From assembly GCF_003207855.1 (NCBI RefSeq), contig NZ_NKTZ01000002.1:310001-374000 (forward strand): a stretch of 64,000 bases of DNA. The letters are read 5' to 3'. Position 1 is the stretch's first letter; every line of letters begins with the position of its first letter. Made by a program: the position numbers and the translations under genes. Origin of the DNA: Komagataeibacter rhaeticus. GTDB lineage: Bacteria; Pseudomonadota; Alphaproteobacteria; Acetobacterales; Acetobacteraceae. Shown here piece after piece: positions 1-9,239 of the stretch. Under the pieces are notes generated by a model, which saw only the letters and a program-made list of their open reading frames with translations, was not told the DNA's origin and searched no databases.

Positions 1-812
1 TCCAGCAGCGACAGGCCATCGCGCACCGAGCCATCGGCCGCGCGCGCGATCAGGGCCAGCGCATCGGCGCTGAACCGCACATGCTCGGCCTGCGCCACGC
101 GGTCGAAATGCGCGGCAAGCTCGACCTGCGGCACGCGGCGCAGGGCAAAGGTCTGGCAGCGTGACAGCACGGTCACCAGCACCTTGCGCAGTTCGGTGGT
201 GGCAAAGATGAAGGTGACCTGTGGCGGCGGTTCCTCCAGCGTCTTGAGCAGCGCGTTGAACGCGTTGCGCGAAAGCATGTGGACCTCATCGATGATGAAG
301 ACCTTCATGCGCCCCTGCAGGGGCCGGAAGCGGGTCGCCTCGATGATTTCACGTACGTCATCCACGCCCGTGCGGGACGCGGCGTCGATTTCCAGCACGT
401 CGGGGTGCCGGTCCGCCAGGATCGCCACACAGTTGGGGCATACGCCACACGGGTCGGCCGTGGGGCCGCCCCTGCCATCCGGCCCGGTGCAGTTGAGCGC
501 GCGGGCGATGATGCGGGCCGTGGTGGTCTTGCCCACGCCGCGCACGCCCGTCAGCATGAAGGCATGCGCCACGCGCCCCTGTGCAAAGGCGTTGCGCAGG
601 ATGCGGACGGTGGTTTCCTGTCCGATCAGGTCATCGAATGTGGTGGGGCGGTATTTGCGGGCCAGCACGCGGTAGGGAGCGGCGGCAGCCGCATCCGGGA
701 CGGCCGGTACAGCGGATGGCTGCGGTGCGTCACCAAACAGGCCGGGGCCATCTGCGGGCGGCGCAGGCAGCCCGGCCTCCTCGGAACGATCCTGATCCGA
801 TGGAACGGTCAT
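1..812 (-). CDS. dnaX: DNA polymerase III subunit gamma/tau, N-terminal part (cut by window edge)
   Basis: Clamp-loader ATPase of the replicative DNA polymerase III holoenzyme. The minus-strand frame is open from ATG at 812 to the window edge, giving about 270 residues. After a variable ~45-residue Ala/Pro-rich leader comes the family start (YRVLARKYRP), a Walker A loop GVRGVGKT near residues 89-96, a zinc-binding Cys cluster (CGVCPNC), and the Walker B/DEVH stretch (IDEVHMLS). These are diagnostic of gamma/tau. The leader is longer than in E. coli, and another in-frame start could be used. The gene lies just downstream of the 4.5S RNA gene on the same strand, a common arrangement. The C-terminal tau domains are outside the window. 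Confidence 0.96.
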   Translation of the reverse strand, partial: MTVPSDQDRSEEAGLPAPPADGPGLFGDAPQPSAVPAVPDAAAAAPYRVLARKYRPTTFDDLIGQETTVRILRNAFAQGRVAHAFMLTGVRGVGKTTTARIIARALNCTGPDGRGGPTADPCGVCPNCVAILADRHPDVLEIDAASRTGVDDVREIIEATRFRPLQGRMKVFIIDEVHMLSRNAFNALLKTLEEPPPQVTFIFATTELRKVLVTVLSRCQTFALRRVPQVELAAHFDRVAQAEHVRFSADALALIARAADGSVRDGLSLL

Positions 813-880
813 TGATGCATCCGGGCTGGAGAAGTGGCCATCGGGCATACAGCGCAATGGCGGCACAGGAACTTTCGGGT

Positions 881-979
881 GGAAGACCGGCCATAACCCG
901 GACGAAACTCACTACGGCTGCTTCCTTCCGGACCTGACCAGGTTAGCAAGGTATCCGTCTACAACCGATCTCCCGGCCG
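881..979 (-). ncRNA. ffs: Signal recognition particle 4.5S RNA
   Basis: Small bacterial SRP RNA, partner of Ffh in co-translational membrane targeting. The minus strand carries the conserved apical domain GGTCAGGTCCGGAAGGAAGC (read from about 940 to 918). It contains the GGAA tetraloop and the asymmetric loop bound by the Ffh M domain. Flanking arms pair as a long hairpin: the 5' arm near 979-965 (GGCCGGGAGATCGG) pairs with the 3' arm near 892-881 (CCGGTCTTCC). Ends were placed from pairing only and may be off by a few bases. Length of about 98 nt fits the alphaproteobacterial form. Confidence 0.95.
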
Positions 980-1042
980 CGTTCTAACACATACACCCGC
1001 CCCATGCACAAGGGGCGTTGAAAAAAAATAGCAGCCCCGCCC

Positions 1043-2818
1043 TTATTCCCCCACGGCGGCGCCGGACTGGTGGCGCATGTCGGCCCCGCCATAATAGCGT
1101 GCCTGCCCGACCCGGCCGATGCGCGGCCCACCGGCAAGGATGCTTTCGGCCACACCCCAGGGGGCGTGTTCCTCGATTTTGTAGCCCTCACGGGTCAGGG
1201 TCTTGACAACGGCGGGGGACAGCGCGCCCCTTTCCACCTGCACCACATCGGGCTGCCACTGTTCATGGATGCGTGGCAGGTCAACCGCCTGCTGCACGTC
1301 CAGCCCGTAATCCACCATGCCCGTCAGTACCGACAGCACGATGGTGGGAATGCGCGAGCCACCGGGGCTGCCCAGCACCATGACCGGCTGGCCCGCGCGC
1401 GAGACAATGGTCGGCGCCATGGAGGAAAGTGGCGTCTTGCCCGGCGCGATGGCATTGGCCTGACTGCCGATGATGCCGAACATGTTGGGCACACCCGGCT
1501 GGCTGGAGAAGTCATCCATCTCGTCATTCATGACAATGCCGGTGCGCCCTGCCACAACCCCCGCGCCAAACCAGCCATTGAGCGTATAGGTCACGGCCAC
1601 GGCCATCCCGTCACGGTCGGCTATGGAGTAATGGGTGGTCTCCTCCTTCTCGCTTTCCGGCGCGCCGGGATGAAGGCTGGCGGAGGAGACGGCATGGTTG
1701 AGCGGCAGGGACTGGCGGATCTGCAGCGCATAGGCCGGGTCGGTCAGGTGGGCCACGGGATTGGTGACGAAGGCCGGGTCACCCAGGTCCTGCCGGTCGG
1801 CATAGGCGTGGCGCATGGCCTCGACCTCACGCTGGATGCTGGCGGCCGTATGCAGGCCAAGGGCATGCATGTCGTAGCCCGACAGGATGTTCAGCATCTC
1901 GCACAACGCCACACCGCCGCCGCTGGGGGGCGGCGCGGTATCGATATGGTAGCCCCGGTACTCACATGACAGCGGCGCCATCATGCGCGTGTGGTAGCTG
2001 GCAAAATCCTGGCGTGACAGGATGCCGCCCCCCTTCCTGCTGCTTTTCACGATTTCCCTGGCAACCGGGCCTTCGTAGAAGGCGCGCGCCCCATCACGGG
2101 CAATCCGCTCCAGCGTGCGTGCCAGATCCGGCTGCACCAGCCTCTCGCCCGCCGCAAGGGGCGTGCCATCGGCATGCAGGAAAATCTTGCTGGCATACGG
2201 ATCTTTGGCAAAGGCGGCGGTGGCGGTATGCAGCAGGTCAACATCGCTGGGCTTGAGGACAAAACCATCACGGGCCAGCGCAATCGCGGGCGCCATGACA
2301 TCCGCGCGGGACAGTTTGCCCCAGCGGTCATGCACCGCCTCCATCCCCGCCACGGTGCCGGGAACGGCCACGGCCCGCCATCCGGTGGTGGACGCCCCGG
2401 CAATGACGTGGCCCGACCCGTCGCGGTACATGTCAGGCGTTGCGGCGGCCGGGGCATGTTCACGGAAATCAAGGAACGTAACATGCCCGTCGGGCATGCG
2501 CAGGGTCATGAAGCCGCCGCCACCAATATTGCCGGCAGCAGGGTACACCACGGCCAGCGCATAGCCCACGGCCACGGCCGCATCCACCGCGTTACCGCCG
2601 CGCGCAAGGATATCCGCCCCCACATGCGACGCGATATCCTGTGCCGTCACCACCATGCCATTGCGGCCCGGCATGGGGGCCAGGCCCACGGCCTGCCCCG
2701 TATGCGTTGTCTCGAACGCCAGCGGATCGGACACCGCGGCACTGGCCACCAGCGGCGCACCGGTGGCGATACAGGCAAGAAGAACCGCGCCATACCGCAG
2801 GCTGCCGGGAAAAGGCAT
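1043..2818 (-). CDS. ggt: Gamma-glutamyltranspeptidase, periplasmic
   Basis: Splits glutathione and other gamma-glutamyl compounds by hydrolysis or transpeptidation in the periplasm. It is made as a 591-residue precursor that self-cleaves into large and small subunits. The nucleophile Thr is in the TTHYS motif near residue 395, which starts the small subunit. The downstream Gly-Ser-Pro-Gly-Gly oxyanion stretch (LGSPGGSRIP) is also present. The start at 2818 was chosen because AGGAG lies 10 nt upstream and the protein then begins with a clear signal peptide (MPFPGSLRYGAVLLACIATG...ASA). The longer open frame to 2929 would overlap map. It follows map with a 50-bp gap on the same strand and probably shares its transcript. 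Confidence 0.95.
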   Translation of the reverse strand: MPFPGSLRYGAVLLACIATGAPLVASAAVSDPLAFETTHTGQAVGLAPMPGRNGMVVTAQDIASHVGADILARGGNAVDAAVAVGYALAVVYPAAGNIGGGGFMTLRMPDGHVTFLDFREHAPAAATPDMYRDGSGHVIAGASTTGWRAVAVPGTVAGMEAVHDRWGKLSRADVMAPAIALARDGFVLKPSDVDLLHTATAAFAKDPYASKIFLHADGTPLAAGERLVQPDLARTLERIARDGARAFYEGPVAREIVKSSRKGGGILSRQDFASYHTRMMAPLSCEYRGYHIDTAPPPSGGGVALCEMLNILSGYDMHALGLHTAASIQREVEAMRHAYADRQDLGDPAFVTNPVAHLTDPAYALQIRQSLPLNHAVSSASLHPGAPESEKEETTHYSIADRDGMAVAVTYTLNGWFGAGVVAGRTGIVMNDEMDDFSSQPGVPNMFGIIGSQANAIAPGKTPLSSMAPTIVSRAGQPVMVLGSPGGSRIPTIVLSVLTGMVDYGLDVQQAVDLPRIHEQWQPDVVQVERGALSPAVVKTLTREGYKIEEHAPWGVAESILAGGPRIGRVGQARYYGGADMRHQSGAAVGE

Positions 2819-2868
2819 GAAGGCCCCGCTCCTGATTGTCTTTAGCATTGCAACAGACGCGCGCGGGC

Positions 2869-3675
2869 TCATGCCGCCGGATAGGGCGGGCAGGTATAGC
2901 CCGCGGGCGAAAGGGTGAAGACCTCGCACCCGTCCTCGGTCACGCCCAGCATGTGCTCGAACTGGGCGGACAGGGAGCGGTCACGGGTCACGGCGGTCCA
3001 GCCGTCATCAAGGATCTTCACATCCGGGCGCCCCGCATTGAGCATCGGCTCGATGGTGAAGAACATGCCGGGTCGCAGGACCAGCCCCTCACCCGGACGG
3101 CCATAGTGCAGCACGTTGGGCGGCGCGTGGAAGGTACGGCCGATTCCATGGCCGCAGAAATCCTCCACCACCGAAAAGCGGCGCGCTTCGGCATAGGTCT
3201 GGATGATATGGCCGATATCACCCAGCGTGGCGCCGGGACGCACCGCGTCGATGGACAGCATGAGCGACTCGTAGGTCGCCTCGATCAGCTTCTGGGCCTT
3301 TATGGGAATCCTGCCAACCGTGTACATGCGGCTGGTATCACCGTACCAGCCGTCAAGGATGACGGTCACGTCGATGTTGAGGATGTCGCCATCCTTCAGC
3401 GTGCGCTCACCGGGGATGCCATGGCAGACGACATGGTTGATCGAGATGCAGCTTGATGCCGGGTAGCCCCGGTAGCCCAGCGTAGCCGGAACCGAGCCGT
3501 TGGCGATCATGAAATCATGGATCAGCCGGTCCAGTTCGCCCGTGCTCACCCCTTCACGCACATGCGGGGTGATCATGTCCAGCGTACGGGCGGCAAGCTG
3601 GCCTGCCGCGCGCATGCCGGCAAAATCCTCGGGGGAATGGAGCTGGATTCCACCGCCCCGCATATCGCCTTCCAT
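2869..3675 (-). CDS. map: Methionine aminopeptidase, type I
   Basis: Removes the initiator Met from nascent proteins in the cytoplasm. At 268 residues it is close to the usual type I length. All five metal ligands are visible in order: Asp in NIDVT, Asp in GDTSRM, His in CGHGIGR, Glu in TIEPM and Glu in AQFEHM. The start at 3675 (ATG) was preferred over the GTG at 3702 because AGGAAAGGA sits just upstream of it. It is likely the first gene of a two-gene unit with ggt. Confidence 0.96.
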   Translation of the reverse strand: MEGDMRGGGIQLHSPEDFAGMRAAGQLAARTLDMITPHVREGVSTGELDRLIHDFMIANGSVPATLGYRGYPASSCISINHVVCHGIPGERTLKDGDILNIDVTVILDGWYGDTSRMYTVGRIPIKAQKLIEATYESLMLSIDAVRPGATLGDIGHIIQTYAEARRFSVVEDFCGHGIGRTFHAPPNVLHYGRPGEGLVLRPGMFFTIEPMLNAGRPDVKILDDGWTAVTRDRSLSAQFEHMLGVTEDGCEVFTLSPAGYTCPPYPAA

Positions 3676-3809
3676 GGCGTGATCCTTTCCTGTGCTCGAC
3701 ACATGACCACCCGCCCGCAGTCATGAAAGGACAACAGGAGCACGCCCGCCCTCAGGCCGGGCGCGCCGGATGGATGATGCTGTTCCTATACCGCGCCAGT
3801 CGCGCGCTG

Positions 3810-4925
3810 TCAGCTTCGGGCTTTGGCATGCACATGGGTGGTGTGCGCGACATGTCCCATGCTGACCAGATGCACATGCGCCCGGACCGGGGCCGGGTGG
3901 ATGTGCACGACCGTGCCATGCCCGCGCCGGATATGGATGTAGGATGCCGGAATGGCCGGGGCCTCGGCCACTTCCACCGGGCGCCGGGCAGCGGCCAGGG
4001 CCACGCCCCCCGTACCGCCCCGCCGGCCCCATGCCGCATGCGCCGCCTGGGCGCGCGCCAGCACCAGCGGGTGCAGGCCGGCGGGGGCCACGCCTTCGGT
4101 CTGGAAACTGGCATCCAGCAGTTCGGCCATGGTGGTGTTGCGGCGGCTGTTGGATTTCGCCCCCATCACCACCCCGATCAGGCGCACGTTGTCGCGCACG
4201 GCGGAGGTGACAAGATTATGTCCCGCCTCATCCGTATAACCGGTCTTGAGGCCGTCGGCACCGGGATAGGCCCCCAGCATGGGGTCGTGATTGGGCACGG
4301 CATGGCCGTGGAAATAGAATCCGGGCACCGCGAAATAATGGTAATATTCGCCGTAATCGACGATCAGGTGCCGTGCCAGGACGGCCAGGTCGCGCGCCGA
4401 TGTCATCTGCTCCGGATTCGGCAGGCCGGATGCGTTGCGGAACACGGTGTCGTACATGCCCAGCCTGCCGGCCTCGCGCGTCATCATCGCGGCAAAGCGG
4501 GTCTCGTCCCCGCCACCCAGGAATTCACCCAGCGCGCAGGCCGCATCATTGGCAGACTTGGTGACAAGGGCCAGGACCGCCTGTTCGACCGTAAGGGAAC
4601 TGCCGGGCCGCAGGCCCAGCTTCGATGGCTCCATCGAGGCGGCATGCACGGATACCGGCATCTGCTGTTCCAGCGTGACCTGCCCCGTGCGCACGGCCTT
4701 GAAAGTCAGGTAGAGCGTCATGAGTTTGGTAAGGCTGGCGGGATAGCGCCGCAGGTCCGGGTCCTGCTGGGACAGTACGGCACCCGTGCGGGCATCCACC
4801 ACGATGGAACTGACCTGTCCCGCATACTGGGCGCGCGCGGCATGCATGCCGCCAAGGCCGATGCACAGGCCCACGGTGGCCGTGACCCTGAGGCGGGAGA
4901 AGGTGCGGAGGGGAAGGCGGCTCAT
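3810..4925 (-). CDS. D-alanyl-D-alanine carboxypeptidase (S11) with His-rich C-terminal tail
   Basis: Penicillin-binding carboxypeptidase that trims peptidoglycan pentapeptides in the periplasm. It is 371 residues long. A signal peptide (residues 1-32, ending HAARA) is followed by the S11 catalytic set: SLTK at 64-67, SAN at 124-126 and KTG at 227-229. The start at 4925 gives a normal signal peptide. The upstream extension to 5000 adds a non-signal leader. In place of a typical membrane-anchoring amphipathic helix, the last ~45 residues carry about ten His in an alternating x-His pattern ([28 protein letters not shown]), which looks metal-binding. The gene is divergent from clpS. Confidence 0.92.
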   Translation of the reverse strand: MSRLPLRTFSRLRVTATVGLCIGLGGMHAARAQYAGQVSSIVVDARTGAVLSQQDPDLRRYPASLTKLMTLYLTFKAVRTGQVTLEQQMPVSVHAASMEPSKLGLRPGSSLTVEQAVLALVTKSANDAACALGEFLGGGDETRFAAMMTREAGRLGMYDTVFRNASGLPNPEQMTSARDLAVLARHLIVDYGEYYHYFAVPGFYFHGHAVPNHDPMLGAYPGADGLKTGYTDEAGHNLVTSAVRDNVRLIGVVMGAKSNSRRNTTMAELLDASFQTEGVAPAGLHPLVLARAQAAHAAWGRRGGTGGVALAAARRPVEVAEAPAIPASYIHIRRGHGTVVHIHPAPVRAHVHLVSMGHVAHTTHVHAKARS

Positions 4926-5171
4926 ATGATCGGGAAACCTGCGGATGCAATGACAGTCATATGGCTTGCGGACATGCGGTGTTCGCGCACGCCCCTCCAT
5001 CCATTTACGGGTTGCGGGTCTGCAACCATTCTAAAAGAAAGGTTTTCTGTTCGTCCAGAGCGTATTTCCACCCCCGGTCATGGCGGAAGGATGGACAGCA
5101 CGGTACCGGACGCAAAAAAATCCTTGTGTCCATGCCCCCGTACCCCTTTCAACAGATGGTGGAGTTCCAAT

Positions 5172-5618
5172 ATGGTACCTGTCATGTCTGCTCATGCCCG
5201 TCCCTTCCCGTCCCATCCCGCGTCACGGCCCGCAGGGGCCGCCGCGCGCCCGCTCGGCCATGGCGGCAACACGCCGCCACGCCGCAACGGGGGGGGACAG
5301 GACAGCCCGCCCGGCAATGATGATGGCATGATCGACGTGGTCATCCACACCCGCCCGCAGACCCGCAAGCCGGCGATGTACAAGGTGCTGATGCTTAATG
5401 ACGACTACACGCCCATGGAATTCGTGGTGCATGTGCTGGAACGTTTTTTCCAGAAAAACCGCGAGGAAGCGACGGACATCATGCTCCACGTCCACAAGCG
5501 CGGGGTGGGTGTGTGCGGAGTCTTTACGTATGAGGTCGCGGAAACCAAGGTAACACAGGTGATGGATCTGGCCCGCCAGAACCAGCACCCGCTGCAATGC
5601 ACCATCGAGAAGGACTGA
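5172..5618 (+). CDS. clpS: ATP-dependent Clp protease adaptor
   Basis: Adaptor that delivers N-degron substrates to ClpAP in the cytoplasm. The C-terminal ~95 residues are the ClpS fold: [17 protein letters not shown], with the Asn-Asp pair and Met of the N-end pocket, then the VHKRGVG helix region with the pocket His. The N-terminal ~50 residues are Pro/Gly/Ala-rich and poorly conserved. The start at 5172 was chosen because GGTGGAG lies 7 nt upstream. ATGs at 5184 and 5328 are alternatives. The frame is open for over 1 kb upstream, but that stretch is antisense to the carboxypeptidase and not part of the gene. clpA follows 161 bp later. Confidence 0.95.
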   Translation: MVPVMSAHARPFPSHPASRPAGAAARPLGHGGNTPPRRNGGGQDSPPGNDDGMIDVVIHTRPQTRKPAMYKVLMLNDDYTPMEFVVHVLERFFQKNREEATDIMLHVHKRGVGVCGVFTYEVAETKVTQVMDLARQNQHPLQCTIEKD

Positions 5619-5779
5619 CCCAACGGGCAAGCACATCACACGGCCCCCGCCGCGATCCGATCGCATGCCATGGCATTTTGTGCTGGCATTTCACCCGCAA
5701 CGGGGCAAGGATTGTCCTGACTTACCGGTTATGATCTCCGGGGCCATGCTGGTCCCATCTGGAAAAGGAGCGTCTCGGC

Positions 5780-8110
5780 ATGTTGTCACGTAATCTTGAA
5801 CAGACGCTTCACCGTGCGCTGACACTGGCGGGGGACCGCCGGCACGAATACGCAACGCTTGAACACCTCCTGCTCGCCCTGATCGATGACCCGGATGCCG
5901 TGACGGTATTCCGCGCCTGCGGGGTCGACCTGAACAAGCTGCGCACCGACCTGACCGACTTCCTGGACAAGGGCCTTGCCGGTCTGGCTGTCGACCGCAC
6001 GGTTGACCCCAAGCCCACGGCCGCCTTCCAGCGCGTGATCCAGCGCGCCGCCATCCATGTCCAGTCCACCGGGCGGGACGAGGTGACGGGGGCCAACGTG
6101 CTCGTGGCCCTGTTTGCCGAGCGCGAGAGCCATGCGGTGTATTTCCTGCAGCTGCAGGACATGACGCGGCTGGACGCGGTGAACTTCATCTCCCACGGCA
6201 TTGCCAAGGCGCCGGACCGCTCGACACGCCGCCCGGTGGCGGGCAGCCCGCCCGAAGGCGGCGAGAGCGAGGAACGCGGCAAGGCCGGGCAGAAGAACCA
6301 GGACGCGCTGTCCACCTACTGCACCAACCTTAATGAAAAGGCGCAGGCCGGAAAGGTTGACCCGCTGATCGGCCGCGACTCCGAAATCGAGCGCACGATC
6401 CAGATCCTGTGCCGCCGCACCAAGAACAACCCGCTTTATGTGGGCGACCCCGGCGTGGGCAAGACCGCCATTGCCGAGGGTCTGGCCAAGCGCATTGTCG
6501 AGGGGGACGTGCCGGAAGTCCTGCTCAATTCCACGATCTATTCGCTGGACATGGGCGCGCTGCTGGCGGGCACCCGCTACCGTGGTGATTTCGAGGAACG
6601 GCTGAAGGCGGTTGTGACCGAACTGGACAACAACCCCGGCTCCATCCTGTTCATTGATGAAATCCATACGGTGATCGGCGCGGGTGCGACATCTGGCGGG
6701 GCGATGGATGCATCCAACCTGCTCAAGCCCGCCCTGGCTGCCGGCACACTGCGCTGCATGGGTTCGACCACGTACAAGGAATACCGCCAGCACTTCGAGA
6801 AGGACCGGGCACTTGTGCGCCGGTTCCAGAAAATCGACGTGGCGGAGCCGTCGGTCGATGACGCGGTCAAGATCCTGCGCGGGCTGAAGGTCAATTACGA
6901 AAAGCACCACAAGGTGCGCTACACCGATGACGCGATCCGTGGCGCGGTGGAACTGTCCGCCAAGTACATCCATGACCGCAAGCTGCCCGACAAGGCCATC
7001 GACGTGATTGACGAGGTTGGGGCCTCGCGCATGCTGGTGCCCGAAAACCGCCGCCGCAAGACGGTCACGCTGAAGGATGTGGAGGATATCGTCGCCAAGA
7101 TCGCGCGCATTCCGCCCAAGAGCGTGTCGTCCGATGACAAGGAAACGCTGCGTTCGCTCGAGCGTGACCTCAAGGGCATGGTCTATGGGCAGGACAAGGC
7201 GATCGAGGCCCTTACGGCCGCGATCAAGCTGTCACGCGCGGGGCTTCGTGACCCGGAAAAGCCGATTGGCAACTATCTGTTCTCCGGCCCGACGGGTGTG
7301 GGCAAGACGGAAGTGGCCAAGCAGCTTGCCAGCACGCTGGGGATCGAGCTGATCCGCTTCGACATGTCGGAATACATGGAGCGGCATTCGATCTCGCGGC
7401 TGATCGGCGCGCCGCCGGGCTATGTCGGCTTTGACCAGGGCGGCCTGCTGACCGATGCCATCGACCAACACCCGCATGCGGTCCTGCTGCTGGATGAAAT
7501 CGAGAAGGCGCACCAGGACCTGTACAACGTGCTGCTGCAGGTGATGGACCACGGAAGGCTGACCGACCATAATGGCAAGACGGTCGATTTCCGCAACGTG
7601 GTCCTGATCATGACCACCAACGCGGGCGCCGCCGATCTGAGCAAGGAGGCGATCGGCTTTGGCCGCACGTCCCGCGAAGGCGAGGACGAGGATGCGATCA
7701 AGCGCCTGTTCACGCCGGAATTCCGCAACCGGCTGGACGCGATCATTCCCTTTGCCAACCTGTCGCCGCATGTGGTGGACCGGGTGGTGGAGAAGTTCAT
7801 CTTCCAGCTTGAAGCCCAGCTGGCGGATCGCAACGTGATGATCGAGATCTCGTCCGCCGCGCGTGAATGGCTGGCGGAACGGGGATATGACCGCCTGTAT
7901 GGCGCGCGCCCGCTGGGCCGTGTCATTCAGGAAAACATCAAGAAGCCGCTGGCCGAAGAACTGCTGTTCGGCAAGCTGACCAAGGGAGGGGTGGCCAAGA
8001 TCTCGCTCAAGGATGGCAAGCTGGACTTTGAATACATTTCCCAGGCGGAAAACGCCTCCGCCGAAGGGGATGAGGGCGACAGCACCCGTGAAGAGGAAGC
8101 CGCGGACTAA
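5780..8110 (+). CDS. clpA: ATP-dependent Clp protease ATP-binding subunit ClpA
   Basis: Double-ring AAA+ unfoldase that feeds ClpP and receives N-degron substrates from ClpS. It is 776 residues long. An N-terminal double Clp_N domain (residues 1-145) is followed by AAA1 with Walker A GDPGVGKT near 222-229 and Walker [14 protein letters not shown]2 has Walker A GPTGVGKT near 503-510 and Walker [11 protein letters not shown], then the D2-small domain. There is no ClpB-type middle coiled coil. An AAAGGAG-like site lies upstream of the ATG. The acidic C-terminal tail is variable. A hairpin terminator follows at 8143. Confidence 0.98.
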   Translation: MLSRNLEQTLHRALTLAGDRRHEYATLEHLLLALIDDPDAVTVFRACGVDLNKLRTDLTDFLDKGLAGLAVDRTVDPKPTAAFQRVIQRAAIHVQSTGRDEVTGANVLVALFAERESHAVYFLQLQDMTRLDAVNFISHGIAKAPDRSTRRPVAGSPPEGGESEERGKAGQKNQDALSTYCTNLNEKAQAGKVDPLIGRDSEIERTIQILCRRTKNNPLYVGDPGVGKTAIAEGLAKRIVEGDVPEVLLNSTIYSLDMGALLAGTRYRGDFEERLKAVVTELDNNPGSILFIDEIHTVIGAGATSGGAMDASNLLKPALAAGTLRCMGSTTYKEYRQHFEKDRALVRRFQKIDVAEPSVDDAVKILRGLKVNYEKHHKVRYTDDAIRGAVELSAKYIHDRKLPDKAIDVIDEVGASRMLVPENRRRKTVTLKDVEDIVAKIARIPPKSVSSDDKETLRSLERDLKGMVYGQDKAIEALTAAIKLSRAGLRDPEKPIGNYLFSGPTGVGKTEVAKQLASTLGIELIRFDMSEYMERHSISRLIGAPPGYVGFDQGGLLTDAIDQHPHAVLLLDEIEKAHQDLYNVLLQVMDHGRLTDHNGKTVDFRNVVLIMTTNAGAADLSKEAIGFGRTSREGEDEDAIKRLFTPEFRNRLDAIIPFANLSPHVVDRVVEKFIFQLEAQLADRNVMIEISSAAREWLAERGYDRLYGARPLGRVIQENIKKPLAEELLFGKLTKGGVAKISLKDGKLDFEYISQAENASAEGDEGDSTREEEAAD

Positions 8111-8142
8111 CCCGCTCCTTTTTCATTCTTTACCGTAATAGG

Positions 8143-8172
8143 AACAGGGATCAGAAATGGTCCCTGTTTTTA
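8143..8172 (+). terminator. Intrinsic terminator after clpA
   Basis: Inverted arms AACAGGGA (8143-8150) and TCCCTGTT (8161-8168) around a 10-nt loop, followed by a T-rich run. It lies 33 bp after the clpA stop and separates clpA from ynfA. Confidence 0.85.
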
Positions 8173-8194
8173 TGTCTACCGTCCGAAAGACCCC

Positions 8195-8518
8195 ATGCTG
8201 ACCGCACTGATCTATATTCCCGCCGCCTTTGCCGAAATCGCTGGCTGTTTCTGTTTCTGGGCATGGATGCGCCTTGGCCGTTCGGCGCTTGTGCTGCTGC
8301 CGGGGTGCCTTTCGCTGGTGCTGTTCGCGTGGCTGCTGACCTTCAGCCCGGCCGATAACGCGGGCCGGGCCTATGCCATTTATGGCGGGGTCTATATCGC
8401 GGCCAGCCTGATCTGGTCATGGCTGGTGGAGGGGCTGCCGCCCGACCGGTGGGATCTGGGCGGGGCCGCCATCTGCCTTGCGGGGGCGGCCATCATCCTG
8501 CTGGCCCCGCGTGGCTGA
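8195..8518 (+). CDS. ynfA: YnfA / UPF0060 family small membrane protein
   Basis: 107-residue inner-membrane protein with four predicted helices. The sequence follows the UPF0060 pattern closely: [17 protein letters not shown] at the N-terminus, [17 protein letters not shown] in the middle, and [19 protein letters not shown] at the end. The family is related to small multidrug resistance transporters, and some members have been linked to drug efflux, but the physiological substrate is not settled. It starts 22 bp after the clpA terminator, so it needs its own promoter or read-through. It converges on the DUF3465 gene across a dispersed repeat. Confidence 0.9.
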   Translation: MLTALIYIPAAFAEIAGCFCFWAWMRLGRSALVLLPGCLSLVLFAWLLTFSPADNAGRAYAIYGGVYIAASLIWSWLVEGLPPDRWDLGGAAICLAGAAIILLAPRG

Positions 8519-8534
8519 ATGCCTGTAAATCAGG

Positions 8535-8614
8535 AGAGTTTTTGGTGAAGCTGTTTTCAAAACGCTTCAGAGAACGCCACCTTTTTGAAAAAAGGTGGCA
8601 CCCAGAAACTTTTA
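8535..8614 (+). repeat. Cloverleaf-like dispersed repeat, copy A (most complete)
   Basis: About 80 bp with nested symmetry. Outer arms AGTTTTTGGTG and CACCCAGAAACT are inverted. Inside are two hairpins: 8547-8568 (GAAGC...GCTTC around TTTT/AAAA) and 8576-8599 (11-bp stem GCCACCTTTTT / AAAAAGGTGGC). It lies between the converging ynfA and DUF3465 genes. Related copies are at 11702-11783, 31492-31577 and 48670-48717. The T-rich stems could terminate transcription from both sides. Confidence 0.85.
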
Positions 8615-8623
8615 CCCTGCTTT

Positions 8624-9187
8624 TTACTGATAACGGGTGCCGTTAACCACCACATAGCCTTCGACCGGCCAGCTTTTACCGGTGCCATGGTGGGTCCAGT
8701 CAATGCCCTGGCTCTGCGGGTTGTCGTAGTAATAGCGGCCCAGCACATCAGTCTGGTCGCCCTTGGCCACCCATGGCCAGGATGGCGCGGTCATGCGGTC
8801 CAGATCGGACACGATGCGGATGGACACCCCTTCCCCCACGTCAACATAGAAGTAACCATGCAGTCCGCTGCGGGTGCGCTTGGCGGCTGAAACCGTGATC
8901 ACCCGGCCACAGACATGTTCCACCCGGTCGGGGTGAGGGGCCTGCGCGCTTTCCTCTGCCCGCAGGTCAGCCAGGAATTTGGTATTGTCGCAGGATTCGG
9001 GCACGGGACTGGCTATGGGCCGGGCCTTTTCCTGCCCTTCCCCGCTGTTCTGCGTGCTTTCCTCCCGCGTTTCATGCCTGTGCCGGTGGTGGCGGGCCTG
9101 GGCGGCGGGAGCGAACGCGCCCTGCACCGCCAGAATTGCCGCAAGTCCCATCACGCCGCGTAGCGGCCACCGTGTCGCTGCCATCAT
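8624..9187 (-). CDS. DUF3465 family secreted protein
   Basis: 187-residue protein of unknown function. It has a signal peptide (first ~30 residues, ending APAAQA), a short His/Arg-rich segment (RHHRHRHE), a low-complexity linker, and a C-terminal domain matching DUF3465. The matching landmarks are HGYFYVDVG, a KGD turn, the IDWTHH signature near the end, and a terminal GYVVVNGTRYQ. In known DUF3465 proteins the WTHH segment is the best conserved part. AAGGGAAAAC precedes the start, and either of two adjacent ATGs may be used. It is probably transcribed alone, with 52 bp between its start and the end of ppk2. Confidence 0.75.
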   Translation of the reverse strand: MMAATRWPLRGVMGLAAILAVQGAFAPAAQARHHRHRHETREESTQNSGEGQEKARPIASPVPESCDNTKFLADLRAEESAQAPHPDRVEHVCGRVITVSAAKRTRSGLHGYFYVDVGEGVSIRIVSDLDRMTAPSWPWVAKGDQTDVLGRYYYDNPQSQGIDWTHHGTGKSWPVEGYVVVNGTRYQ

Positions 9188-9239
9188 TGTTTTCCCTTAA
9201 CACAAGATCACAATCTTTTGCGGCGTGTGGGCAGGTCCG

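Noticed and set aside
3723-5171. Very long open frame leading into clpS
   Set aside because: It is antisense to the carboxypeptidase. Only the last 149 codons carry ClpS features and a ribosome site exists at 5158-5164.
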